Shown: positions 1 to 5,033 of the stretch, piece after piece | Layout: each line of letters starts with the position of its first letter | Position numbering within the stretch: position 1 is the first letter of the stretch | Assembly (NCBI GenBank): GCA_017395275.1 | Contig: JAFPVN010000222.1 | Location: 1 to 13,499 of the forward strand | Reading direction: 5' to 3' | DNA length: 13,499 bases | From: Candidatus Methanomethylophilaceae archaeon | Lineage (GTDB): Archaea > Thermoplasmatota > Thermoplasmata > Methanomassiliicoccales > Methanomethylophilaceae | Position numbers and translations under genes: made by a program | The notes under the pieces: generated by a model | What the model was told of the DNA's origin: nothing | The model's input: the letters and a program-made list of their open reading frames with translations, nothing else | Database searches by the model: none

Positions 1-28
1 CCATCGAGGTACGAGGACTATGCCGTTC

Positions 29-111
29 TAGTTAACAAAAATGATGTTAACTTTAACTTAACGAACATAATGTGATATGTGCCAGATGTAAGAGTTAGTT
101 AACAAAGTAAC
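29..111. repeat. AT-rich cluster of TTAAC repeats upstream of the integrase
   Basis: The pentamer TTAAC starts at 32, 47, 53, 58 and 99. An 11-base direct repeat TAGTTAACAAA occurs at 29-39 and 96-106, and a GTAAC variant follows at 107. The stretch is much richer in A+T than the rest of the window and holds no gene of its own. Clusters like this next to a recombinase can be arm-type binding sites, an element end or a promoter region, but which of these applies is inference. I see no convincing TATA box at the right distance from the integrase start. Confidence 0.5.
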
Positions 112-136
112 AAAATTCGCAGGGTGCAAGAGTATA

Positions 137-1120
137 ATGGAAGATGGGGCTTCTCTGAGAGCTGCCGATCTGAAGAAAGTCAGACTAGGTCGGTATCCGT
201 TCAAAGCGGGGATCAAGTACTTCGTGGCGAGAAGGGCCCCATATCTTGCGACCTCGACCCTTGAGGAAAACACAAGAAAACTCCGTTATCTCGCAGACGT
301 CATCGAGAACATGAGCGAGCGCGGCATGATAGCAAGCTCAGATCCCCGTCGTATCGATAGACACTGCATAGAGGAGGTCCTGCTGTTCCTCAAGGGAAAA
401 CATCTTGAGATATCCACCAAGGAGAAGTATCTGTCTATCCTGAAGTCATACCTGAAGCTCTGGGGGAACAACTGCATAGACGAGCTGCAGCTTACTACGA
501 GATTGCTGCCACCTAAACCGGTAAAGGAGATCCGTGCCCTATCCGTCGGGGATATTGCTGCGATATTGGAGGAGGCGGATCGCGTCCCCGGCCATATGGG
601 AGAGATCATCAGAGGCATGATCGCTCTGACATTCGCTACCGGCATACGCCCCAAGGAATCCATCGATGCAGAGATCGGGGATATGGATATGAGGGGTCAT
701 AGGTTCTATGTGCGCCATCCCAAGGGGGAGGAGTCCTGGGCATCGCCTCAATGGGTTTACATGATCAGAGGCGACATGTTCCCCCGCATCGAAGCGTATA
801 TGGTGTACCGCCGCAGCATACTTCCCGATAACAGATACCTGTTCCCCAATCCGAGAACAGGTATCCCGTATTGTCAGAATACGATCCGCAGACAATGCAG
901 ACGTCTCTCGCAATCCACGGGCGTACTCTTCCGTATGAAGGACCTCAGATCTTCTCTTGCCTCGATAACGGTCGCTGACGATCTTACCCGGCTGAAGGCG
1001 GTCAGCCTGCAGCTCCGTCACACGAAGCTTTCCACCACGGAATCATTCTACGCGAAGATAGAGAATGACCGCGTAGAGAAGGAGATAGGGTCCGTTTGGA
1101 AAGAGGATCCCGTCGAGTGA
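137..1120 (+). CDS. Tyrosine recombinase / phage-type integrase
   Basis: A 327-residue tyrosine recombinase that would cut and rejoin DNA through a covalent phosphotyrosine. The N-terminal part (about residues 25-115) resembles the helical SAM-like DNA-binding domain, and the catalytic domain covers about 135-310. Visible active-site positions are Arg171 in ATGIRPKE, Lys196 in HPKGEE, box II as KDLR (268-271), His295 in LRHTKLSTT and the nucleophile Tyr305 in SFYAKI. The usual box II histidine (HxxR) is a lysine here. The gene stands alone, with AT-rich repeats before it and a possible core-type site just after it. Its AGA and ATA use is heavier than in the genes to the right, which would fit a mobile origin. 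It could also be a resident XerA-like enzyme; the sequence does not settle this. The ATG at 137 is the only sensible start, since the upstream region is AT-rich and repetitive. Confidence 0.85.
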   Translation: MEDGASLRAADLKKVRLGRYPFKAGIKYFVARRAPYLATSTLEENTRKLRYLADVIENMSERGMIASSDPRRIDRHCIEEVLLFLKGKHLEISTKEKYLSILKSYLKLWGNNCIDELQLTTRLLPPKPVKEIRALSVGDIAAILEEADRVPGHMGEIIRGMIALTFATGIRPKESIDAEIGDMDMRGHRFYVRHPKGEESWASPQWVYMIRGDMFPRIEAYMVYRRSILPDNRYLFPNPRTGIPYCQNTIRRQCRRLSQSTGVLFRMKDLRSSLASITVADDLTRLKAVSLQLRHTKLSTTESFYAKIENDRVEKEIGSVWKEDPVE

Positions 1121-1124
1121 TTTC

Positions 1125-1152
1125 TCAATAGAACCCAATAGAGCGTTATTGA
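1125..1152. other. Possible recombinase core site just after the integrase
   Basis: This 28-bp stretch starts with TCAATA and ends with TATTGA. Read as two 11-bp arms around a 6-bp spacer (CAATAG, 1136-1141), 7 of 11 arm positions are inverted matches. The heptamer CAATAGA is also directly repeated (1126-1132 and 1136-1142). The size and layout resemble core or dif-type sites used by tyrosine recombinases. The alternative is a weak AU-rich terminator stem followed by TTTT. Support is only the symmetry and the position 4 bases after the integrase stop codon. Confidence 0.25.
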
Positions 1153-1240
1153 CGTTTTCACAGGGCTATGCTGGCCATAGTATATTGGCGGTCTCGCACT
1201 GTCCACTCATCCTTTCTACAGCACTTCGGTCGGACGACGG

Positions 1241-1687
1241 TCATTCCCTGTTTATCGGCGGGAGCCCTCTGCCGGGCGGGATATCAGACACCATGTCCGC
1301 TATCGTGGTGCCCTCCAGTTCCTTCAGGATGGAATCGCGTGCGTTCTCCAGCCTGTCGGTGAGTATCCGGTGTATGTCCGGTCCGACCGGACATTGGGAA
1401 TTGGGAGCGTACATCCCGAACATGTGCTCGACGTGCAGCGATTGCGTCGCGGCGAACACGTCACGGAGGGTTATCCTGTCAGCCGGAACGGCCAGTTCCG
1501 TCTTCTTCCGGCCCATGCCCGGATTCAGTATCCCGGCCTTGCTGAGCTTGGTGAACACGTTGCGCACTATGACCGGGTTGCACCCGATGCTCCTGGCCAC
1601 CAGGTCGCTGGTTATACTCTCGTCGCGGTAGTATTCCACGAGGATCAGGGTGTGGATGGCCACCGTGAACTGCGAATCGGACCTCAT
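1241..1687 (-). CDS. Rrf2 family transcriptional regulator
   Basis: A 148-residue Rrf2-type winged-helix DNA-binding protein. The N-terminus (SDSQFTVAIHTLILVEYY) and helix-turn-helix (SDLVARSIGCNPVIVRNVFTKLSKAGIL, about residues 27-54) match the family, as does the C-terminal stretch around CPVGPDI and LEGTTIADMV. It lacks the closely spaced three-cysteine set of IscR-type Fe-S sensors: the visible cysteines are one in the HTH (GCNP) and one in the CPVG segment, as in YwnA/CymR-like members, so I do not infer an Fe-S cluster. The ATG overlaps the stop of the upstream DUF1638 gene as ATGA (1687-1684), which fixes the start and implies translational coupling. A local regulator of its own operon through the palindrome at 2536-2560 is the simplest reading, but this is inference. 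Confidence 0.85.
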   Translation of the reverse strand: MRSDSQFTVAIHTLILVEYYRDESITSDLVARSIGCNPVIVRNVFTKLSKAGILNPGMGRKKTELAVPADRITLRDVFAATQSLHVEHMFGMYAPNSQCPVGPDIHRILTDRLENARDSILKELEGTTIADMVSDIPPGRGLPPINRE

Positions 1688-2544
1688 TCGGATGCTCCGA
1701 GCATGGACTTGCATTTGCTGTAGAGGTCGTCCGTGGGCTGGAGGTCGGCCCATCCGTCCTCCGCCACCTTGATGTCGAGATGGGTCCTCTCCGCCACCTT
1801 CTGGAGGTCGGGTTCGAAGTTCTCCCTGTCCCCTATGCCGGTGTCCAGCTTGAGGATGTACTGGTATCCGCCCATCTGCAGCAGCCACCTCATGTAGCCG
1901 TCGCGTCCCGGTTCGATGCCCAATGCCTCCCTCATCTCGTCGGTGAGACTCTCCTCGGTGGCCTTGGCCTCCGCCTGGTCGGCGTTCATGAACTCGTCGT
2001 AGTTGGTGGCCATGGCCGGGAACATGAACAGGTGCCCTGCGTATTTCTTCTCCAGTTCCAGGTATTTCGGTCCCCCCGCTATGTTGATGCCGACGCAGTC
2101 GTGGCAGAGCTCCCCGTTCTTGTCGCAGAACATCGCCCCGGGTTTGAGGCCCTCCTGCTCGCACCACTTCGGGATGTTCCATTCGAAGTTGCCGCATGTG
2201 CCCAGATAGAATCCGATGGCGTCCACATAGGGCTGCATCTTCTTGGCGATCCCCTCGACCACCACCTTCAGCTCCTTGGGTTTGGAGTGGAGACCGAGGT
2301 CGATGCAGTAAATCAGTATGCCGAAGTCCTTGCCGTCCGGTCCGCGGTGGTAGCACACGACGTCCTTGTCCCAATCCACCTCCTCGTAGGGGATGCCGGC
2401 CTTATCGAGCTTGGCCTTTATGGAACCGTTGTTCAGCGCCTTGACCACGAAGATATGCTTCTCCTCGGGATCCTTCTTGAGGCTATACATCAGATTGTCG
2501 TCCACCATTGGGCACAGTATGATACCCAGTCTTCCATGTGTCAT
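1684..2544 (-). CDS. DUF1638 domain protein
   Basis: A 286-residue soluble protein of the DUF1638 family, whose function is not established. Family hallmarks seen here are the N-terminal strand GIILCPMVDDNL (7-18), the LGTCGN segment (115-119 region), the HDC motif (148-150) followed by a glycine-rich turn and a Y-rich helix (VGINIAGGPKYLELEKKY), and a C-terminal beta-alpha unit. It is rich in cysteine (11, 64, 80, 117, 128, 140, 147, 150, 278), suggesting metal or corrinoid/redox chemistry, which is inference. Homologues are common in methylotrophic methanogens and in anaerobic bacteria with corrinoid methyltransferases; I state that from memory. It is the first gene of an operon with the Rrf2 regulator. 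The predicted start sits at the expected leaderless distance from a TATA box at 2567-2575. Confidence 0.75.
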   Translation of the reverse strand: MTHGRLGIILCPMVDDNLMYSLKKDPEEKHIFVVKALNNGSIKAKLDKAGIPYEEVDWDKDVVCYHRGPDGKDFGILIYCIDLGLHSKPKELKVVVEGIAKKMQPYVDAIGFYLGTCGNFEWNIPKWCEQEGLKPGAMFCDKNGELCHDCVGINIAGGPKYLELEKKYAGHLFMFPAMATNYDEFMNADQAEAKATEESLTDEMREALGIEPGRDGYMRWLLQMGGYQYILKLDTGIGDRENFEPDLQKVAERTHLDIKVAEDGWADLQPTDDLYSKCKSMLGASE

Positions 2545-2560
2545 AAAAATTGTTACACAT
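2536..2560. promoter_or_regulatory. Palindromic candidate operator over the DUF1638-rrf2 start
   Basis: A 25-bp imperfect palindrome with perfect 6-base ends, ATGTGT (2536-2541) and ACACAT (2555-2560), and 9 of 12 possible base pairs overall. It overlaps the DUF1638 start codon (2544 on the minus strand) and the transcription start expected from the TATA box at 2567-2575. A protein bound here would block initiation of the DUF1638-rrf2 operon. Rrf2 proteins bind palindromes of about this size as dimers, so self-regulation is plausible but not shown. Confidence 0.5.
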
Positions 2561-2566
2561 TGACAG

Positions 2567-2575
2567 GTATAAAAC
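2567..2575. promoter_or_regulatory. Shared TATA box for divergent DUF1638-rrf2 and thpR
   Basis: GTATAAAAC reads as a TATA-like element on both strands. Centred at about 2571, it predicts starts near 2545 on the minus strand (leaderless DUF1638 mRNA) and near 2597 on the plus strand (short leader before thpR). No other TATA element is obvious in the 77-bp gap between the two genes. Confidence 0.5.
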
Positions 2576-2621
2576 GGATTCGTTCCCGTCCAGTAAAATA
2601 CCAGCGATGCGATGGGGGATC

Positions 2622-3173
2622 ATGGGCGAATCGGTCCGTCTCTTCGTATCGGTGGAGGTCTCTGTATCCGAGGCCATGAGGTCCGCGATCTCCGAGATCG
2701 GGAGCATCAGGAACGTCCGTCCGTCGAGGGAGGACCAGATACACATAACGCTCTCCTTCCTCGGGGACACCCCCTCCGAGAGGATACCGGGGTTGGTCTC
2801 GAATCTTAGGGGAACGCTTTCGGGGACATCATCTTTCGGGCTGTCGCTGAAGGGGGTCGGAGCCTTCCCGAACGTCCGCAGGCCCCGTGTGGTGTGGATC
2901 GGCATAGACGACGGCAGGGACGAGCTGGCACTTCTCGCGGACAGGGTGAGGGGCGCCGTCGCTAAGAGCTGCCTCAAGCAGGACGACAAACCCTTCAGCC
3001 CTCACGTGACCGTGGGGAGGTTGCAGGGTCCGGCGGACATCTCGGAAACGGAAAGGAAGTACCGCGACACCGTGTTCTCCGAGTTCACCGTCGGTTCCGT
3101 CCGCCTCATGAGGAGCGTCCTCGGCCCCTCGGGTGCGAAGCACACCGTGGTGGAGGACATCGCGCTTTTATGA
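2622..3173 (+). CDS. thpR: RNA 2',3'-cyclic phosphodiesterase (ThpR/LigT-like)
   Basis: A 183-residue 2H phosphoesterase that hydrolyses 2',3'-cyclic phosphate ends of RNA to 2'-phosphate; some archaeal members also show RNA ligase activity. The two catalytic HxT motifs are clear: HITLSFLG at residues 41-48 and HVTVGRL at 128-134, with the N-terminal RLFVSVEV strand typical of the family. The ATG at 2622 gives the family's normal N-terminus. An ATG further upstream at 2550 lies before the TATA box and cannot be used from it; 2607 is a possible alternative. The gene lies 21 bases before the phosphatase gene on the same strand, so the two are probably co-transcribed. A cyclic-phosphate enzyme is relevant near an intron-containing tRNA, since archaeal splicing endonuclease makes such ends, but it need not be dedicated to it. 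Confidence 0.88.
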   Translation: MGESVRLFVSVEVSVSEAMRSAISEIGSIRNVRPSREDQIHITLSFLGDTPSERIPGLVSNLRGTLSGTSSFGLSLKGVGAFPNVRRPRVVWIGIDDGRDELALLADRVRGAVAKSCLKQDDKPFSPHVTVGRLQGPADISETERKYRDTVFSEFTVGSVRLMRSVLGPSGAKHTVVEDIALL

Positions 3174-3194
3174 CAGGGATGCGGTATATAGGCG

Positions 3195-3662
3195 ATGATC
3201 AGCATCCTCTTCGTCTGCCACGGAAACATCTGCCGCAGCCCCATGGCCGAGTTCGTGATGAAGGACCTCGTCATGAGGAAGGGACTGCAGGATTCCTACC
3301 GCATAGAGTCCTGCGCCACCAGCTCGGAGGAGCTGGGCAACGACATGTATCCTCCGGCCAAGGCGGAGCTGGACAGGCGCGGAGTGCCTTACACGAGAAG
3401 GGCCGCCAGGAGGATGACGCCGTCCGATTATTCGAGATACGACCTCATCGTGGCGATGGATTCTCAGAACCTCCGCAACATGCGCCCCTTCGTCGGGAAC
3501 GACCCCGACGGCAAGGTCTCCCTGCTGCTTTCGCATGCCGGAGAGGACAGGGGAGTGGCCGACCCGTGGTACACCGGGGACTTCTCCGCCACCTACCGCG
3601 ACGTCCTGCGCGGATGCGAGGGGATACTGAGGGAGACGTCGGGCGACATGCTCGGCGATTGA
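3195..3662 (+). CDS. Low-molecular-weight protein tyrosine phosphatase
   Basis: A 155-residue cytoplasmic phosphatase of the LMW-PTP fold. The P-loop CHGNICRS (Cys8 to Ser15, pattern CX5RS) starts right after the first beta strand as the family requires, and the general acid is Asp123 in DPWYTGD, followed by the aromatic residues that line the pocket. Length matches the family (about 150). Arsenate reductases share this fold, but their additional redox cysteines are not evident, so tyrosine phosphatase is preferred. The protein substrate is unknown. A TATATA-like string at 3185-3190 is too close to the ATG to be its promoter, which supports transcription with thpR. Confidence 0.9.
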   Translation: MISILFVCHGNICRSPMAEFVMKDLVMRKGLQDSYRIESCATSSEELGNDMYPPAKAELDRRGVPYTRRAARRMTPSDYSRYDLIVAMDSQNLRNMRPFVGNDPDGKVSLLLSHAGEDRGVADPWYTGDFSATYRDVLRGCEGILRETSGDMLGD

Positions 3663-3678
3663 CCGCCCCGTTTTACGG

Positions 3679-3685
3679 TTATATA
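3679..3685 (+). promoter_or_regulatory. TATA box of the membrane protein gene
   Basis: TTATATA is centred 25 bases before the ATG at 3707, so the mRNA is probably leaderless. This suggests the membrane protein has its own promoter although it follows the phosphatase closely. Confidence 0.5.
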
Positions 3686-3706
3686 GTGGAACGGGGATTC
3701 GGTAGC

Positions 3707-4321
3707 ATGGCAGAGTTATCATGGGATTCCTTCGTGGACGCCCTCAATTCCAACAACGTGCCGGAGATCCTCCTCATCGTGATGGGGGTAGTTGCCCTGG
3801 CGATCGTGTTCGGATACAAGGACGACAAGGATTCCACGCTTTACAAGGTGCTGGTGCTCGTCGGAGTGATCACCGGCACATTCATGGTCTACGTGGCCAT
3901 GGCCGTCGAGACCGGATGGAGCAAGGGAACGCTCATCGTCCTCACCGTGGCGGCGTTCACATTGATCGTCAGGCCGATAAAGGACGTCAACATAGCGGCG
4001 GTCCTCGGTCTCATCGTGGCCGTCTGGACATACCTGATGCTTCCCGATCTGGTGGCGGACATCCAGGAGCCCTTCGAGTTCATCAAGGCGATCGGCGACG
4101 GTATCCCGAGACTCATCGTCTCGATAGTCGCCGGAGCGATCGTGTTCACGATCCTCCAGTTCATCCAGGCGCTGGTCATGCTGTTCGGCAAGATCTTCAA
4201 CGCATGGCCGTTCCTGCTGATCATCGGCATCTGGTGCATCGTCGAGGCGATATTCCTCCTGATGGGGTATAACTCCACCTACGACTACATCGTCACGATG
4301 GTGAAGGACGGCAAATCCTGA
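3707..4321 (+). CDS. Six-helix membrane protein of unknown function
   Basis: A 204-residue integral membrane protein I do not recognise. Hydrophobic segments lie at about 19-36, 46-67, 74-89, 95-113, 134-160 and 167-187. Short charged links separate them (GYKDDKDS at 36-43, RPIKD at 89-93), followed by a small polar tail. There is no cleavable signal peptide and no catalytic motif that I can name. The first 18 residues are amphipathic and acidic. The start at 3707 fits a TATA box at 3679-3685. The same reading frame is open upstream to 3170 but that part is the shadow of the phosphatase gene. A hairpin terminator follows directly. A role as a small transporter, channel or stress protein cannot be chosen from the sequence. 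Confidence 0.75.
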   Translation: MAELSWDSFVDALNSNNVPEILLIVMGVVALAIVFGYKDDKDSTLYKVLVLVGVITGTFMVYVAMAVETGWSKGTLIVLTVAAFTLIVRPIKDVNIAAVLGLIVAVWTYLMLPDLVADIQEPFEFIKAIGDGIPRLIVSIVAGAIVFTILQFIQALVMLFGKIFNAWPFLLIIGIWCIVEAIFLLMGYNSTYDYIVTMVKDGKS

Positions 4322-4327
4322 TCCCGG

Positions 4328-4366
4328 CGGGACGGCGCCGCGAGCGCCTGTCCCGTCTCTTTGTTT
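4328..4366 (+). terminator. Hairpin plus T-rich terminator
   Basis: CGGGACGGCGC (4328-4338) pairs with GCGCC and GTCCCG (4344-4355) with a single bulged T at 4349 and loop CGCGA. It is followed by TCTCTTTGTTT. It ends the thpR-phosphatase-membrane protein group. Confidence 0.65.
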
Positions 4367-4400
4367 ATAAATGTACCCAGCGTTCCGCTGTACCCTAATA

Positions 4401-4482
4401 TTAAATAGGGGTTCTGTAATCGCTTAATAGCCGAATGCGGGGTTTACGGTGGTAAACCTTTAAATTACATGATGTAATCGCT
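4401..4482 (+). promoter_or_regulatory. Duplicated promoter region and palindrome before tRNA-Arg
   Basis: The working TATA box is most likely TTTAAAT at 4459-4465, which predicts a start at about 4489-4491, next to the tRNA at 4493. Directly before it is a 7-4-7 inverted repeat, GGTTTAC-GGTG-GTAAACC (4441-4458), at the place where TFB or a regulator would contact DNA. A second copy of TTAAAT plus, 7-8 bases later, TGTAATCGCT lies 58-59 bases upstream (4401-4424 compared with 4460-4482), as if a promoter segment had been duplicated. Confidence 0.5.
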
Positions 4483-4492
4483 GGCTTCAAGC

Positions 4493-4570
4493 GGGCCCGT
4501 TGCTTAGCTAGGATATAGCGCTGGCCTTCTAAGCCAGATGCCTCGGGTTCGAATCCCGACGGGCCCGCCA
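4493..4570 (+). tRNA. tRNA-Arg(UCU)
   Basis: A complete cloverleaf. The acceptor GGGCCCG (4493-4499) pairs with CGGGCCC (4560-4566). The D stem is GCT/AGC and the anticodon stem CTGGC/GCCAG encloses loop CTTCTAA with anticodon TCT at 4528-4530. The T arm is TCGGG-TTCGAAT-CCCGA. The discriminator is G4567 and CCA (4568-4570) is encoded. There is no intron. It reads AGA and AGG codons. It is the first gene of a likely tRNA-Arg, eL41, tRNA-Trp transcript. Confidence 0.95.
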
Positions 4571-4603
4571 CCGAATGAATTCGCATTCAAGGAAGGAACC
4601 AAC

Positions 4604-4711
4604 ATGAAGAGAGGCTCACGCGCCTGGAAGAAACGCGGTAACCAGCGTTGGAAATGGCGCAAGAAGAAGATGAGAAGAAGAAAGAGAGCTCAGAAGATGC
4701 GCAAACAGTAA
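4604..4711 (+). CDS. rpl41e: Ribosomal protein eL41
   Basis: A 35-residue, extremely basic peptide: 10 Arg, 9 Lys and 3 Trp. The core RWKWRKKKMRRRKR (residues 15-28) followed by AQKMRK matches the eL41 family, a single-helix protein that bridges the two ribosomal subunits. Compared with the roughly 25-residue family core it has about 13 extra residues at the N-terminus. A purine-rich AAGGAAGGAA (from 4589) precedes the ATG and can act as a ribosome binding site. It sits 33 bases after tRNA-Arg and 25 bases before tRNA-Trp with no TATA box of its own, so it is probably released from a tRNA-containing transcript by tRNA processing. Five of its ten Arg codons are AGA, read by the tRNA encoded just upstream. 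Confidence 0.88.
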   Translation: MKRGSRAWKKRGNQRWKWRKKKMRRRKRAQKMRKQ

Positions 4712-4736
4712 TCCTGATCACAAATCAGTCTTACAC

Positions 4737-4908
4737 GGGGGTATAGGCTAACCTGGTAGACTGGCGGGCTCCAGTTATCGAGCGTGATTAGAAATGGGTT
4801 TGCTGACAGTTGTGATGAATAACTGGAGCGATGACTCATAATTTCGCGTGGGGTAGCTCCCCACGTGGTGGAAACCCGCTGACAGGGGTTCAAATCCCCT
4901 TGCCCCCA
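4737..4908 (+). tRNA. tRNA-Trp(CCA) with a 99-nt intron
   Basis: Exon 1 is 4737-4774, the intron 4775-4873 and exon 2 4874-4908, giving a 73-nt mature tRNA. The acceptor GGGGGTA pairs with TGCCCCC (4901-4907), the anticodon stem GCGGG (4764-4768) with CCCGC (4875-4879), and the T arm is AGGGG-TTCAAAT-CCCCT. The anticodon CCA is at 4771-4773 and the intron lies at the canonical archaeal position 37/38. CCA is not encoded. The D stem is weak: one G-U pair, one G-C pair and a C-A mismatch. A bulge-helix-bulge can be drawn with bulges AGU and AAA cut at the expected bonds, but the central helix (CUCC with GUGG) has one mismatch. The intron also contains a hairpin at 4847-4865. No separate TATA box is visible, so it is likely transcribed with eL41. 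Confidence 0.92.
4784..4834 (+). ncRNA. C/D-box guide RNA within the tRNA-Trp intron
   Basis: The order is C box GTGATTA (4784-4790), 12-nt guide, D' box CTGA (4803-4806), 5-nt link, C' box GTGATGA (4812-4818), 12-nt guide, D box ATGA (4831-4834). The 12-nt guide spacers and short D'-C' link are typical of archaeal C/D RNAs. The second guide (4819-4829) forms 11 continuous pairs with exon 1 and the intron edge, and its fifth base before D, G4826, faces C34. The first guide has its fifth base before D', G4798, facing C39. So both guides obey the rule for 2'-O-methylation of tRNA-Trp positions 34 and 39, as known for the haloarchaeal tRNA-Trp intron. Fibrillarin, Nop5 and L7Ae would be the partners. 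Confidence 0.88.
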
Positions 4909-4941
4909 CTCAAGCGCATCTTCGGATACCATCTCTCAACC

Positions 4942-4963
4942 TTTTTCCCATCCTTCTTTTTTT
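4942..4963 (+). terminator. Oligo-T termination region after tRNA-Trp
   Basis: Runs of five T (4942-4946) and seven T (4957-4963) follow the tRNA by 33-55 bases without a strong hairpin, as usual for archaeal termination on U-tracts. The rest of 4909-5006 holds no gene that I can see. Confidence 0.6.
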
Positions 4964-5006
4964 GATTTTATAGTATCTTGATAGTAAACCGCTGTTCGGA
5001 TAAGGA

Positions 5007-5013
5007 TTTTAAA
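5007..5013 (+). promoter_or_regulatory. TATA box of ramA
   Basis: TTTTAAA is centred 24 bases before the ramA ATG, predicting a leaderless or nearly leaderless mRNA. Confidence 0.5.
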
Positions 5014-5033
5014 CCCCATTCAGATACACCGTC

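Noticed and set aside
1..136. CRISPR-like array from the repeated TTAAC units
   Set aside because: The repeats are 5-11 bases, irregularly spaced and partly overlapping; there are no uniform repeats and spacers and no cas genes.
1780..2679. Plus-strand open frame of 299 codons over the DUF1638 gene
   Set aside because: The opposite strand encodes a recognisable DUF1638 protein overlapped by a start-stop ATGA with the Rrf2 gene; the plus-strand translation has no motif and no promoter.
3184..3190. GTATATA as promoter of the phosphatase gene
   Set aside because: It is only 4 bases from the ATG, so transcription would begin inside the gene; co-transcription with thpR fits better.
3170..3706. 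N-terminal extension of the membrane protein frame back to 3170
   Set aside because: This part overlaps the phosphatase gene in another frame, is Arg/His-rich, and the TATA box at 3679-3685 places the true start at 3707.
4401..4586. Minus-strand open frame across tRNA-Arg
   Set aside because: It is the reverse strand of a clear tRNA cloverleaf and its promoter, with no protein motif.
4709..4736. Separate promoter for tRNA-Trp
   Set aside because: No TATA-like element lies about 26 bases before 4737; that position is the end of the eL41 gene. The short inverted repeat CTGAT-CACAA-ATCAG (4714-4728) is too weak to call a terminator.
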